In this document: positions 1-7,752 of the stretch, in pieces | How positions within the stretch are numbered: position 1 is the stretch's first letter | How the letters are laid out: every line of letters starts with the position of its first letter | Source: Anaerolineae bacterium | Lineage (GTDB): Bacteria > Chloroflexota > Anaerolineae > Aggregatilineales > Aggregatilineaceae | Assembly: GCA_016929355.1 (NCBI GenBank) | Contig: JAFGJA010000604.1 | Span: 1-12,513, forward strand | Direction: 5' to 3' | DNA length: 12,513 bases | Notes under the pieces: generated by a model | The model's database searches: none | What the model saw: only the letters and a program-made list of their open reading frames with translations | Told to the model about the DNA's origin: nothing | Position numbers and translations under genes: made by a program

Positions 1-1035
1 GGCGAAAATGGGTTGCAGCATCCCCAATCCCAGACCGAAGCGCACGATGAAGGTCGTTCGACGATCTCCAATCCGTGCGAACAACAGCGATCCGCTCACG
101 ATGCCAACCGTTTTCATAAACAATAAGTTGCGCACCGCCGTGCCGCTCGATAATCCCAGGTGATCGGTAGCCAGCCCGATATAGAAGGGCGTCGCAATAG
201 CGAAAAAGGCGAACAACACGCGCACAATAATCATGGCGCGGAAGGAATGATCCTCGCGCAGCACGGTTAGCAATTCAGGGAGATATTCGCGCAGGGGCGG
301 CGCGGTGAGACGGGGTTTGCCGCCCGGTAGTTCGCGGATAAATAACCCGGCGGGGATGGTCAGCGCGAAGATCACCCCAGATACCGCGAACAGCAGCGCA
401 TAATTATGCGGGAAACTCAGGTTTAGATCGGGCAGGTCTATGTGCCAACCCAGGATATTGATCGGTTCACCGAGAATATAACCGGCGACGGGCGCGAGAA
501 ACAGCATCATCACGCCGACCAACGCATTGCCCCAGCCGAACAAGCGTGCCCGCCGTTTATCATCCAGACTGCTCCCGATCAGATCGATCCAGGGCACACC
601 GACTAAGCCATCCCCCAACGCCGCGATCCCGTAGACGACGAAGAATGCGATCAGAATCCAGGTGTGGTGTTGATTTTCCAACAGGACAATCACGCCCGCG
701 AATACCAACACTAAAAACCGGATCGGAATGTTGGGGCCGACAAACCACCATTTTTTGTGGGCGACTCGCGTTAAACTGCGCGCGACCAGTAATTGCGGCA
801 TCAGATACCCGATGGAAAATACCTGGCTGGACATGGCGATCAGAATTTCTGAGTCGGTCAATTTGCGCACAAAGTCCGGCACAACGGTTGAAGCATCGAT
901 GAACTGAATCGCAATGCTGAACAGCAGCAAGTCACCGAGAAAACAGAAAAAATTCCGCCGGTAAATGGAAGCACGCTCGGCGGAGGAGAGATGGGGATTG
1001 CGGTCAACCACAGGGGCAATGGTCGGCTCAGACAT
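1..1035 (-). CDS. MFS transporter, C-terminal part beyond the left edge
   Basis: This is an open frame of 345 codons with no stop before the left edge, so the C-terminus lies outside the window. The protein is very hydrophobic, with about nine visible membrane segments (roughly residues 30-47, 65-85, 104-120, 126-146, 167-187, 212-233, 267-290, 302-321 and 327-343). A GDRR loop at 323-326 (preceded by FARI) resembles the basic MFS 'motif A' turn, and an internal loop carries DDKRRARLFGWGN (158-170). Together these fit a major facilitator superfamily permease of about 12 helices; the substrate cannot be told. The ATG at 1035 is preceded by AAGAGG about nine bases upstream, which decides the start. 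It is divergent from the dehydrogenase operon, so co-regulation is possible but unproven. The family call is fairly sure; a more distant MFS-like group is the alternative. Confidence 0.8.
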   Translation of the reverse strand, partial: MSEPTIAPVVDRNPHLSSAERASIYRRNFFCFLGDLLLFSIAIQFIDASTVVPDFVRKLTDSEILIAMSSQVFSIGYLMPQLLVARSLTRVAHKKWWFVGPNIPIRFLVLVFAGVIVLLENQHHTWILIAFFVVYGIAALGDGLVGVPWIDLIGSSLDDKRRARLFGWGNALVGVMMLFLAPVAGYILGEPINILGWHIDLPDLNLSFPHNYALLFAVSGVIFALTIPAGLFIRELPGGKPRLTAPPLREYLPELLTVLREDHSFRAMIIVRVLFAFFAIATPFYIGLATDHLGLSSGTAVRNLLFMKTVGIVSGSLLFARIGDRRTTFIVRFGLGLGMLQPIFA

Positions 1036-1178
1036 TCGGGTTGCCTCTTTCGTTACGCCAGAATCTAAGCTATTCTACGGGCGCGCGCGCGATCCGTCTA
1101 GCCCCGGTCATGTCGTCAATTTTTGCTGGAATTTTTATAATCGGAGAATCTGATACACCCACGAGTGAGGAGCATTCT
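1036..1178. other. Divergent intergenic region, MFS transporter / dehydrogenase operon
   Basis: This 143-base gap separates two divergent genes. It holds a candidate plus-strand promoter (listed separately) and an alternating GC tract at about 1081-1091. On the minus strand there is a TAGAAT -10-like hexamer (plus positions 1072-1077, ATTCTA), but no convincing -35 lies upstream of it because that stretch is the GC tract. No RNA gene or small ORF is supported. Confidence 0.5.
1113..1141 (+). promoter_or_regulatory. Candidate sigma70-type promoter of the 2-oxo acid dehydrogenase operon
   Basis: TCGTCA at 1113-1118 (four of six matches to TTGACA) is followed after a 17-base spacer by a perfect TATAAT at 1136-1141. 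Transcription would start near 1148 and leave a leader of about 30 bases that includes the GAGGAG ribosome binding site of the E1alpha gene. This was seen by eye only; the spacing and the perfect -10 make it better than chance. Confidence 0.6.
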
Positions 1179-2201
1179 ATGGCAACCGGCGTTCAAATCG
1201 TGCATCAGACCGGTGATCTGGATGATGCCGGACTTGATCTCGACAACAAAACGCTGCTCGAAATGTACTGGCAGATGGTGCGCGCTCGCCGTACTGATGA
1301 ACGCGCCTGGATGCTGCACCGCCAGGGGAAGATCGCGTTTCATGTCTCGTGCATTGGGCAGGAAGCGATTCAGGTAGGGGCGGCGTATGCCATGCGGCGC
1401 GGGCACGATTACGCGCATCTCTATTACCGCGATCTCGCTTTTGCCTTTGGCCTGGATTACACGCCGGCGGAATTCTTTCTGGGAGTCTTTAGTAAGGCGG
1501 GCGAACCATCCAGTGGCGCGCGCCAGATGCCAGCCCACTATAGCAGTTATCAGCGCGGGATGCTGCCCGCTTCCAGTCCGGTAGGGACGCAGGTTCCCCA
1601 GGCGGCGGGTGTGGCGCTCGCGTGCAAGCTGCGTGGCGAGGATCGCGTCACGGTGGTGACATTGGGCGAAGGCGCAACGAGTGAGGGCGATTTTTACGAA
1701 GGGCTGAATTGGGCGGGCATCCATAAGCTGCCCCTGGTGTGCCTGGTCGAAAACAATATCTACGCGATCTCCGTGCCGATGTCCCTGCAAATGCCCGTGC
1801 CCAATGTGGCGGATCGCGCGCCGATGTTCGGCATCAAAGGCGTGATTGTGGATGGCAATGATGTTCTCGCCTCTTACCGTGTCATGTCTGAGGCAATTGA
1901 ACGCGCGCGCAGTGGCGGCGGCACAACCTTAGTCGAAGCCAAGACCTATCGCCCGACGCCCCATTCCTCCGACGACGATGATCGCACCTATCGCACGCGA
2001 GAGGAGGTCGAGCTGTGGAAGCAGCGCGATCCGATCCTGCGCTTTGAAGCATATTTGCGGGCGCGTGGCCTGTTGGATGACGCCGCGATCACCGAGCTTG
2101 AGGCGCGTGTCCGGCAGGAAGTGGACGACGCGCAAGCCGCCGCTATTGCCGCCCCCGATCCCGCGCCCGAAGATGCGCTGTTCCCCATATTTAAGGAGTA
2201 G
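1179..2201 (+). CDS. bkdA1: 2-oxo acid dehydrogenase E1 alpha subunit (branched-chain type)
   Basis: This is the thiamine-diphosphate (TPP) dependent decarboxylase alpha chain, 340 residues. With E1beta it decarboxylates branched-chain 2-oxo acids and passes the acyl group to the lipoyl arm of E2, in the cytoplasm. The TPP/Mg motif is GEGATSEGD (163-171) ending in ENN (191-193). RQGKI (48-52), GQEAIQVG (60-67) and YYRDLAF (82-88) are typical of the family. The loop PHSSDDDDRTYR (261-272) closely recalls the Thermus branched-chain enzyme and corresponds to the regulatory phosphorylation-loop region of mitochondrial E1alpha. The start at 1179 is chosen for its GAGGAG six bases upstream; the frame is open back to 1041, but that extension would cover the promoter and has no family-like sequence. 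It leads an operon with E1beta 32 bases downstream. A pyruvate- or acetoin-type E1 is the alternative; substrate range cannot be proven from sequence. Confidence 0.9.
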   Translation: MATGVQIVHQTGDLDDAGLDLDNKTLLEMYWQMVRARRTDERAWMLHRQGKIAFHVSCIGQEAIQVGAAYAMRRGHDYAHLYYRDLAFAFGLDYTPAEFFLGVFSKAGEPSSGARQMPAHYSSYQRGMLPASSPVGTQVPQAAGVALACKLRGEDRVTVVTLGEGATSEGDFYEGLNWAGIHKLPLVCLVENNIYAISVPMSLQMPVPNVADRAPMFGIKGVIVDGNDVLASYRVMSEAIERARSGGGTTLVEAKTYRPTPHSSDDDDRTYRTREEVELWKQRDPILRFEAYLRARGLLDDAAITELEARVRQEVDDAQAAAIAAPDPAPEDALFPIFKE

Positions 2202-2233
2202 GGATACTGCTTGCAGTGTCCAAAGGACAAAGT

Positions 2234-3226
2234 ATGCCAGAAATTACCCTGATCGAAGGACTCCTTCAGGCGATGGATGAGGAAATGGCCCGCGACGACT
2301 CGGTCTTTATCACGGGCGAGGATGTGGGACCGCGCGGCGGTGTGTTCCGTGCGACAATGGGCCTCTACGAGAAATACGGCGCGGATCGCGTTATCGATGC
2401 GCCGTTGGCCGAATTGAGCATTATCGCGGTGGGGATTGGCGCGGCGCTGGTCGGGATGCGTCCGATCTGTGAAATCCAGTTTGCCGATTACATTTTCCCG
2501 GCGTTTAACCAGATCGTTAACGAGGCGGCGCTGACCTATTATCGTTCCAATGGCGATTGGCATGTGCCGCTGGTCATTCGCGCGCCGTATGGTGGCGGGA
2601 TCGGCGGCGGGCCGTATCATTCGCAGAGCGTCGAGGCATTTTTCGCGCACGCACCCGGCCTCAAGATTGTGATTCCGAGCACGCCTTATGATGCCAAAGG
2701 ACTGCTCAAATCCGCCGTGCGCGATCCGAATCCGGTCATGATCTTCGAGCCGAAAAAAGGCTACCGCTTGATCCGGGGCGAAGTGCCCGACGATGAAGAG
2801 GTATTGGTTCCCATTGGCCCGGCGAACGTGACGCGCCAGGGCAGCGATCTGACGGTCTACGCTTACGGCATGATGCATTACTACACCTTGCAAGCGGCGG
2901 CAATGGTCGCGGAGCAAGATGGGATCGAGTGCGAAGTGGTCGATCTTCGCACGCTCGTGCCGCTCGATAAAGACACGGTGATCGACTCGTTCAAGAAAAC
3001 GGGCAAGGCGTTGATCGTCTACGAGGATAATCGCTTTTTGGGTTATGGCGCGGAGATCGCGGCGATCCTCAGCGATGAGGCGTTCGAATATATGGATGGG
3101 CCGATTCGCCGCCTCGCCGGACCGGATAATGTGCCTGGGATGCCCTATGCCCATCCGATGCAGGAATATTTCATGCTGAATCCCGACAAGATCGCCGCCG
3201 CGATCCGCGAATTGGCAGGGTACTAA
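2234..3226 (+). CDS. bkdA2: 2-oxo acid dehydrogenase E1 beta subunit (branched-chain type)
   Basis: This is the 330-residue beta chain of the heterotetrameric E1, with an N-terminal pyrimidine-binding transketolase domain (about 1-180) and a C-terminal transketolase domain (about 200-325). Visible family motifs are GEDVGPRGGVFR (28-39), DAPLAE (55-60) whose E60 is the glutamate expected to activate the TPP aminopyrimidine ring, EIQFADYIFPAF (80-91), PYGGGIGGGPYHSQS (118-132) with the catalytic-region His129, and IPSTPYDAKGLL (147-158). FEPKKGYR (171-178) resembles the FEPKRLYR stretch of branched-chain E1beta. ATG at 2234 follows AAGGAC at a good distance; a GTG at 2216 is in frame but adds six residues without a better site. 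It sits between E1alpha and E2 and must assemble with the former. Length is normal for the family and nothing is missing. Confidence 0.92.
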   Translation: MPEITLIEGLLQAMDEEMARDDSVFITGEDVGPRGGVFRATMGLYEKYGADRVIDAPLAELSIIAVGIGAALVGMRPICEIQFADYIFPAFNQIVNEAALTYYRSNGDWHVPLVIRAPYGGGIGGGPYHSQSVEAFFAHAPGLKIVIPSTPYDAKGLLKSAVRDPNPVMIFEPKKGYRLIRGEVPDDEEVLVPIGPANVTRQGSDLTVYAYGMMHYYTLQAAAMVAEQDGIECEVVDLRTLVPLDKDTVIDSFKKTGKALIVYEDNRFLGYGAEIAAILSDEAFEYMDGPIRRLAGPDNVPGMPYAHPMQEYFMLNPDKIAAAIRELAGY

Positions 3227-3233
3227 AAACTTA

Positions 3234-3254
3234 TAACTGAAAACTGGAAACTAC
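3234..3254 (+). repeat. Short imperfect tandem heptads before the E2 gene
   Basis: Three abutting heptamers, TAACTGA (3234-3240), AAACTGG (3241-3247) and AAACTAC (3248-3254), fill most of the 31-base gap between the E1beta stop and the E2 start. GGAAA inside them (3246-3250) is the only Shine-Dalgarno-like stretch for E2, so the repeats overlap its weak translation initiation region. Confidence 0.45.
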
Positions 3255-3257
3255 TCT

Positions 3258-4619
3258 ATGGCAACTCAAGTCATTATGCCCCAGATGGGCGAAAGCGTGA
3301 TCGAAGGCACGGTTGGCGTCTGGCTCAAGGCGGAAGGCGATCCGGTGGCGCAGTACGAGCCGATTGTCGAAGTGGAAACGGATAAGGTCACGTCCGAGAT
3401 CACCGCCGAGGTCGGCGGCGTGCTGCTCAAAATCTACGTGGGCGCGGGGCAGACCGTACCCGCCGGGACGGTGTTGGCGTTGATCGGGCCGCCGGGTGAG
3501 GCGGTTCCAGCAGATGCTCCGGCTAAGGTCACTGCGCCCGAACAGGATGCCGCAGATCGTGATCCGGTGCGCGCGGCCCCATCTGCTAGCGCTGCGCCGC
3601 ACATGACGCCCGTTGTCGCGCGGATCGCCGCCGAACACCAGATCGACGTGCGCCAGATCACCGGGACCGGACGCGATGGGCGCGTCACGAAAAAAGACAT
3701 CATGGCGTATATTGAGCAGGGCGGCGCAGAACAATCACCCGCCGCTACCTCTGATCACCCTGCCGATTTGCCCGCCTGGGAACAGCCCGGCTCCGGCGAT
3801 CTGTTCAAGCCCACCGATGATCTTTTCAAAACGGATCAGACCGCGACTGATATTGCCCCTGCTGTCCCTGCTGCGCCAACCGCCCCGACTCCCGCCCCGC
3901 GCGATCACGTACACGGCGCCCCCCCATCCCCTGGCAAGCCCGGCGATCTGATCCCGCACAACACGATGCGCCGCCGCATCGCGGAACACATGGTTCGCAG
4001 CAAGTTGCAGACTTCGCCGCATGTGACCACCGTCTTTGAGGCGGATTTGAGCGCGATTGTCGCGCACCGGGACGCCCATCAGCATGAATTCGTCCAGCGT
4101 GGGGTCAATCTCACCTTTACCGCGTATTTCGTCGCGGCGACTGCCGAAGCCTTGCGCCGCCATCCGATTGTCAACAGCCAGTGGCGCGAAGATGGCATCC
4201 AACTCATGCCGGACGTGAATATCGGCATGGCGGTAGCACTGACCGAAGGCTTGATCGTGCCCGTGATCAAACGTGCGGACGAACTCGCGCTGACCGGCAT
4301 TGCGCGGCAGGTCAATGATCTCGCAATCCGTGCGCGGGCGGGCCAACTCAAGCCGGATGAGGTGCAAGACAGCACCTTTACGATCACGAATCACGGTGTT
4401 GCGGGGAGCCTGTTTGCGACGCCGATCATCAACCAGCCGCACGCGGGGATTTTGGGCGTGGGCGCGATTCAGAAGCGCGTGGTTGTGCTGGACCATGATG
4501 CGCTTGCCGTGCGCCCGATGGTCTATATCTCGTTCACGTTCGATCACCGGATTTTAGATGGCGCGGCGGCGGATTGGTTCGTCGCGGAGATTGTGAAGCT
4601 ATTGGAGGGATGGGGATAG
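3258..4619 (+). CDS. bkdB: Dihydrolipoyl acyltransferase, E2 of the 2-oxo acid dehydrogenase complex
   Basis: This is the 453-residue core enzyme that moves the acyl group from its lipoyl arm to CoA. Domains in order: one lipoyl domain (about 2-77) with the lipoylated Lys43 in ETDKVTSE; a linker rich in Ala and Pro; a peripheral-subunit-binding domain (about 116-153, TPVVARIAAEH then GTGRDGRVTKKDI) that docks E1 or E3; a second long Pro/Ala linker (154-227) containing a duplicated DLFKPTD/DLFKTDQ heptad; and the catalytic domain (about 228-453) ending with DHRILDG (429-435), where His430 and Asp434 are the expected catalytic residues. ATG at 3258 is the family start (MATQVIMPQMGESV); its ribosome site is weak and A-rich. 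It is the third gene of the operon. No E3 gene follows, so the lipoamide dehydrogenase must be encoded elsewhere. The class is certain; the branched-chain specificity is inferred. Confidence 0.92.
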   Translation: MATQVIMPQMGESVIEGTVGVWLKAEGDPVAQYEPIVEVETDKVTSEITAEVGGVLLKIYVGAGQTVPAGTVLALIGPPGEAVPADAPAKVTAPEQDAADRDPVRAAPSASAAPHMTPVVARIAAEHQIDVRQITGTGRDGRVTKKDIMAYIEQGGAEQSPAATSDHPADLPAWEQPGSGDLFKPTDDLFKTDQTATDIAPAVPAAPTAPTPAPRDHVHGAPPSPGKPGDLIPHNTMRRRIAEHMVRSKLQTSPHVTTVFEADLSAIVAHRDAHQHEFVQRGVNLTFTAYFVAATAEALRRHPIVNSQWREDGIQLMPDVNIGMAVALTEGLIVPVIKRADELALTGIARQVNDLAIRARAGQLKPDEVQDSTFTITNHGVAGSLFATPIINQPHAGILGVGAIQKRVVVLDHDALAVRPMVYISFTFDHRILDGAAADWFVAEIVKLLEGWG

Positions 4620-4659
4620 GGGCAAGTCATGAGTCAAGGGAACATCATGTGATGATCGG

Positions 4660-4794
4660 CCTCACCCCCTAAATCCCCCTCTCCATGCGAGACGTTTATT
4701 CTCGCTGGCGCTCGAAAAAACTACAGAGAGGGGGACTTGACTACGCCCTTATCTCCCCCTCTCCACGCGTGGAGAGGGGGGGCGGGGGGTGAGG
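4660..4794. mobile_element. MITE-like nested inverted repeat without a gene
   Basis: The ends are imperfect terminal inverted repeats. The left end, 4660-4684, reads CCTCACCCCC followed by TAAAT and CCCCCTCTCC. The right end, 4771-4794, reads GGAGAGGGGG through GGGGTGAGG and matches its reverse complement apart from the TAAAT/GCC stretch. Inside are two stem structures: TCCCCCTCTC (4674-4683) with GAGAGGGGGA (4726-4735), and a perfect palindrome at 4755-4780. No coding frame is evident inside its 135 bases. C-rich CTCACCCCC repeats of this style occur between genes in Chloroflexota and cyanobacterial genomes, from recollection. Whether it moved here as a unit cannot be told from one copy; no target-site duplication is obvious. 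Confidence 0.45.
4755..4780. repeat. Perfect 26-base palindrome
   Basis: CCCCCTCTCCACG (4755-4767) is followed directly by its exact reverse complement CGTGGAGAGGGGG (4768-4780). It lies about 20 bases beyond the HerA-like stop codon and 135 bases beyond the E2 stop, so it could act as a bidirectional transcript barrier. It has no flanking T-run, so an intrinsic terminator is not claimed. Confidence 0.7.
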
Positions 4795-4799
4795 TGTTT

Positions 4800-7706
4800 C
4801 TATCGCCAGTTGCGATCATTACGCGGATCGTAGCCGCCCTGATCGTAACCGGGCTGCGTGCCGTACTGATCCGGTTGTTGGTCGCGTCCCGGTAGCAAGG
4901 TCTGTGCTTGTTGCGGCGTGTACTGCTGGGTCGATTGTTGTGCATATTGCTGCGCTTGATCGTTCCAGGCGGGGATCAGAGTTGTTACGCCATTGACAAC
5001 GATCAACCAGTGCGGCTGCCAGCCAATCCCGAACAGTCCTGCGTAAATATCTTTTTTGTACGGCGCGATCTCGTAATTCTCGATCATATTGGCGACGCGC
5101 AGCCACTTATCATTGATCTGGGCTAACTCCTGTTCCATCTTGTGCTGCGTTTCAGCCAACTGATCTTCCAGTTCCGCGATCACCTGTTCGGCTTCGTACA
5201 CATCTTCGCGCGCCTGCCCCTTATAACGCCGGGTGCGGCTCACACGCGAGAGCGTATAGGTGGTGCGTCCGCGCAGCAGACTTAACACCGCTTCGCCCGC
5301 CGTAAACATTTCCTCATTGCGCAGCGCGTCAAGTTCCTGCTGTTCCGCCGCCAGATCGCGCGCCGTTTTGCGCAGTTTAGTTTCCAGGGTGTCGAAGGTT
5401 TTGTCATACTTGGCGACAACTTTATCGGTTTCATCATCGCGTTTTTGCCGCGCGATAGTTTGCGCCATCACCCGGAAATCGCGCTCACGCATCCCCGACT
5501 CGCTATAGATGTCTAATTCGGGATTGTATAGGATGACGATTTTTTTGGTTTTGTAGATGTAATCCGTCAACTCGTTTTTGAGCGCGGTCAGCCGCTTGGA
5601 ATCGGTCAGGCCGGGCGAAAGTTCGCCGTAGATCGCTTCGCCAAACGCCTCACCACTGACGCTTTTCGGATCAACATAAGCGGCTTCGTATTCGTCCCAA
5701 TATATCAACCCGGCGCGCTCCACATGCGGCACTTGATAGGTATAGATGCGCACATCGGTCACGCTGCTCTTGCGATCTGAGAAACGGACTTCGGCCTGCG
5801 CCAGCAAAATCGGCTTATAAGCCAGCCGCGCCCCGCCAAACGATTCGGCGCGCTGCCCGGTGCGGCGTTCCCAATCACCAATCGCGCGTTCCTGGGGAAT
5901 CTCGGAGGGCAGGAAAAATTGCACGGTGGACGCGGACAGCGCCGGGGGATTCAAGCTGTAGCCGTCCGGCAAGGAAATATCGCCGCTTCTGTTTGTAACG
6001 TTCCCGGAGCGCTGTGTCGTATATTCGTCGGGCAGGGTTGCCGGTGGCGGTGTTGATCCGGGCCGGAATGGTGGCTGCTGCTCATAACCGCCGCTATCAG
6101 GCAGTGACGCGGGCTGCGGTATATTCGTTGCGTAAGGGCCGGTTTCGGGCAGCGTCGGCGGCATTTCCGGCAGCGACATCGGCGGCGGCGTTGCACCGGA
6201 CGGAGCGGGTTGACCATAAGGCTGCGCTCCTCCAGGACCATAACCCGATGCGTGCTGCTGCTGGTAGGACGGATAGTAGGGTTGGTTTTTCTGCTTAGCC
6301 ATCAAGATGCGAATTTGCTGCCGGGTGAGCGGCCCGCGTAGGAAACTCATCGCCCACCGCGTATGGATCGGGATCGCGCCCATATTGTCATGCACGTTAT
6401 GCATCACAAACACGCGCGGATCAAGGTCGCTGAGCAGGCGATCCATATCGGCTATGTTAAATTTGCTATCCACCGTTTCGACCATTTCCAGGCCGCTTAA
6501 CACTTTTTTCTTATCGTTTTCGGTCTGCAATTTGCCGATAAACCACGTTCCCGCGTTGGAGAGTCCTTTGTAATCCAGATCGCCGGGATTTTGCGTGGCG
6601 AGGACCATGCCCAACCCGAAGGCGCGCGCCTGTTTGAGCAACCGCATGATCGGCTCTTTGCTCGGCGGGTTATAGGGATGCGGCGGGAAAAAGCCGAACA
6701 TTTCATCGAAATACATCAGGGCGCGCAGGCTGGTGGTCCCGCTCAAACCGCGCATCCACGAGAGCATATTTTCCAGCAGCAGCGTCACAATAAACATACG
6801 CTCGGCGTCGCTCAGGTGCGCGATATAAAAAATGCTGACGCGCGGCTTGCCTTCGGGCGTATAGAGCAAACTTTGAATATCGAGCGGTTCACCCTGAATC
6901 CAGCTCTGGAAACTGGGTGAGGCGATAATGTTGTTAAGTTCCATCGCCAGCTTGAAGCGATCTTTTTCGGCAAAGAATGTGTCAATATCAAACACGCCCA
7001 GTTTGTTGAAGGGCGGTTTTTGCACCTGAAGGATCACATCTTCGAGCGTGAGGTTGATGCCATGCCGCCACGCCACTTCGAAGATGTTCGAGATCAGGAC
7101 GTGTTCGCGGTCCTTGACCGGCTCAACATTCCGCCCGATAAGCGCCAGCAGCGCCGTGACGATGCCTGCAATACGTTCCCGGTGGAATTCGTCATCACCT
7201 GCCTGCCAACCGCCGTGCGGCGCTTGCATCGCGTCCAGAATACTGATCGGCAGACCCGCATCGGAGCCGGGCGTATAGATGCTGAACCGGGCGCTATCTT
7301 TGAACTGCTGCACACGCTGTTGGGTGATATTCCAACTCGCCAGCCCATCGCGCCATTTTTGCGCGACATCAGCGGCATATTCGTCTACTTCTAATCCGGT
7401 CCGGCGTGCATCATCGACATTTACCCAGGGTTCGAAATCCTCCGGGCGCAGTTCGGGAAACGCCAACAATAGATTGGTAATGTCACCTTTCGGATCGATG
7501 ACAATTGAGGGGATATTGTCCATCACGGCTTCTTCAAGCAGCGTGATACACAACCCGGTTTTGCCACTGCCGGTCATCCCGACCACAACGGCATGAGTCG
7601 TCAGGTCACGCGAATCGTAGTAGACCACTTCATCGACCAGGCGATTGCTGGCCGGATCGTAGCGGCGACCCATATAAAATGTGGTAGGTGCTTCTATAAA
7701 GGGCAT
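4800..7706 (-). CDS. HerA/FtsK-like P-loop ATPase with coiled coil
   Basis: This 968-residue ATPase is probably a hexameric DNA- or substrate-translocating motor. Walker A is GMTGSGKT (43-50). Walker B is LMYFDE (330-335). A sensor-like ATQNPGDLD follows (370-378) and then the conserved-looking GTWFIGKLQTENDKKK (386-401). VVVGMTGSGKTGL close to the N-terminus and the LATQNP strand are typical of the HerA/FtsK/VirB4 group (DUF87/DUF853-like proteins). After the motor (about 1-470) come a Pro/Gly/Gln-rich linker (about 475-595) with repeated LPD/LPE motifs, a globular region (600-735), heptad-rich coiled-coil stretches (about 745-800 and 835-870) and a Gln-rich tail (917-950). ATG at 7706 is chosen because GAGG lies upstream; the frame runs open to 7808, but those 34 residues would cover the promoter. 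Most HerA proteins have an N-terminal barrel and a neighbouring NurA nuclease; neither is evident here. The physiological role is unknown. Confidence 0.75.
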   Translation of the reverse strand: MPFIEAPTTFYMGRRYDPASNRLVDEVVYYDSRDLTTHAVVVGMTGSGKTGLCITLLEEAVMDNIPSIVIDPKGDITNLLLAFPELRPEDFEPWVNVDDARRTGLEVDEYAADVAQKWRDGLASWNITQQRVQQFKDSARFSIYTPGSDAGLPISILDAMQAPHGGWQAGDDEFHRERIAGIVTALLALIGRNVEPVKDREHVLISNIFEVAWRHGINLTLEDVILQVQKPPFNKLGVFDIDTFFAEKDRFKLAMELNNIIASPSFQSWIQGEPLDIQSLLYTPEGKPRVSIFYIAHLSDAERMFIVTLLLENMLSWMRGLSGTTSLRALMYFDEMFGFFPPHPYNPPSKEPIMRLLKQARAFGLGMVLATQNPGDLDYKGLSNAGTWFIGKLQTENDKKKVLSGLEMVETVDSKFNIADMDRLLSDLDPRVFVMHNVHDNMGAIPIHTRWAMSFLRGPLTRQQIRILMAKQKNQPYYPSYQQQHASGYGPGGAQPYGQPAPSGATPPPMSLPEMPPTLPETGPYATNIPQPASLPDSGGYEQQPPFRPGSTPPPATLPDEYTTQRSGNVTNRSGDISLPDGYSLNPPALSASTVQFFLPSEIPQERAIGDWERRTGQRAESFGGARLAYKPILLAQAEVRFSDRKSSVTDVRIYTYQVPHVERAGLIYWDEYEAAYVDPKSVSGEAFGEAIYGELSPGLTDSKRLTALKNELTDYIYKTKKIVILYNPELDIYSESGMRERDFRVMAQTIARQKRDDETDKVVAKYDKTFDTLETKLRKTARDLAAEQQELDALRNEEMFTAGEAVLSLLRGRTTYTLSRVSRTRRYKGQAREDVYEAEQVIAELEDQLAETQHKMEQELAQINDKWLRVANMIENYEIAPYKKDIYAGLFGIGWQPHWLIVVNGVTTLIPAWNDQAQQYAQQSTQQYTPQQAQTLLPGRDQQPDQYGTQPGYDQGGYDPRNDRNWR

Positions 7707-7752
7707 GAGAACCTCGCCATTCGTTGTTTTGTGATAGTCTGTATTATTGTCT

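Larger units (their letters stand above)
4620..4799. other. Convergent intergenic gap, E2 / HerA-like gene
   Basis: This 180-base gap lies between converging stop codons. Positions 4620-4659 contain nothing clear beyond a tiny CATCA/TGATG inverted repeat. The remainder is a nested C/G-rich inverted repeat (listed separately). There is no T-run typical of an intrinsic terminator on either strand, although the 26-base palindrome could still end or pause transcripts from both sides. Confidence 0.5.

Noticed and set aside
546..902. Arg/Ser-rich open frame on the plus strand opposite the MFS transporter
   Set aside because: It is a shadow frame of a membrane protein gene, with low-complexity basic translation and no ribosome site or motif.
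1081..1091. Alternating GC tract as a Z-DNA regulatory element
   Set aside because: It is only about 11 bases long, and similar tracts occur by composition elsewhere (for example 10319-10327), so function cannot be supported.
1041..1178. N-terminal extension of E1alpha from an upstream ATG at 1041
   Set aside because: It would run through the promoter and leader. It adds 46 residues unlike the family and has no better ribosome site than the GAGGAG before 1179.
1988..3154. Long open frame of 388 codons antisense to the E1 genes
   Set aside because: It is the mirror of two well-supported enzyme genes with strong codon bias. Its translation is rich in Arg and His without any family motif, and the sense-strand genes have complete catalytic motifs.
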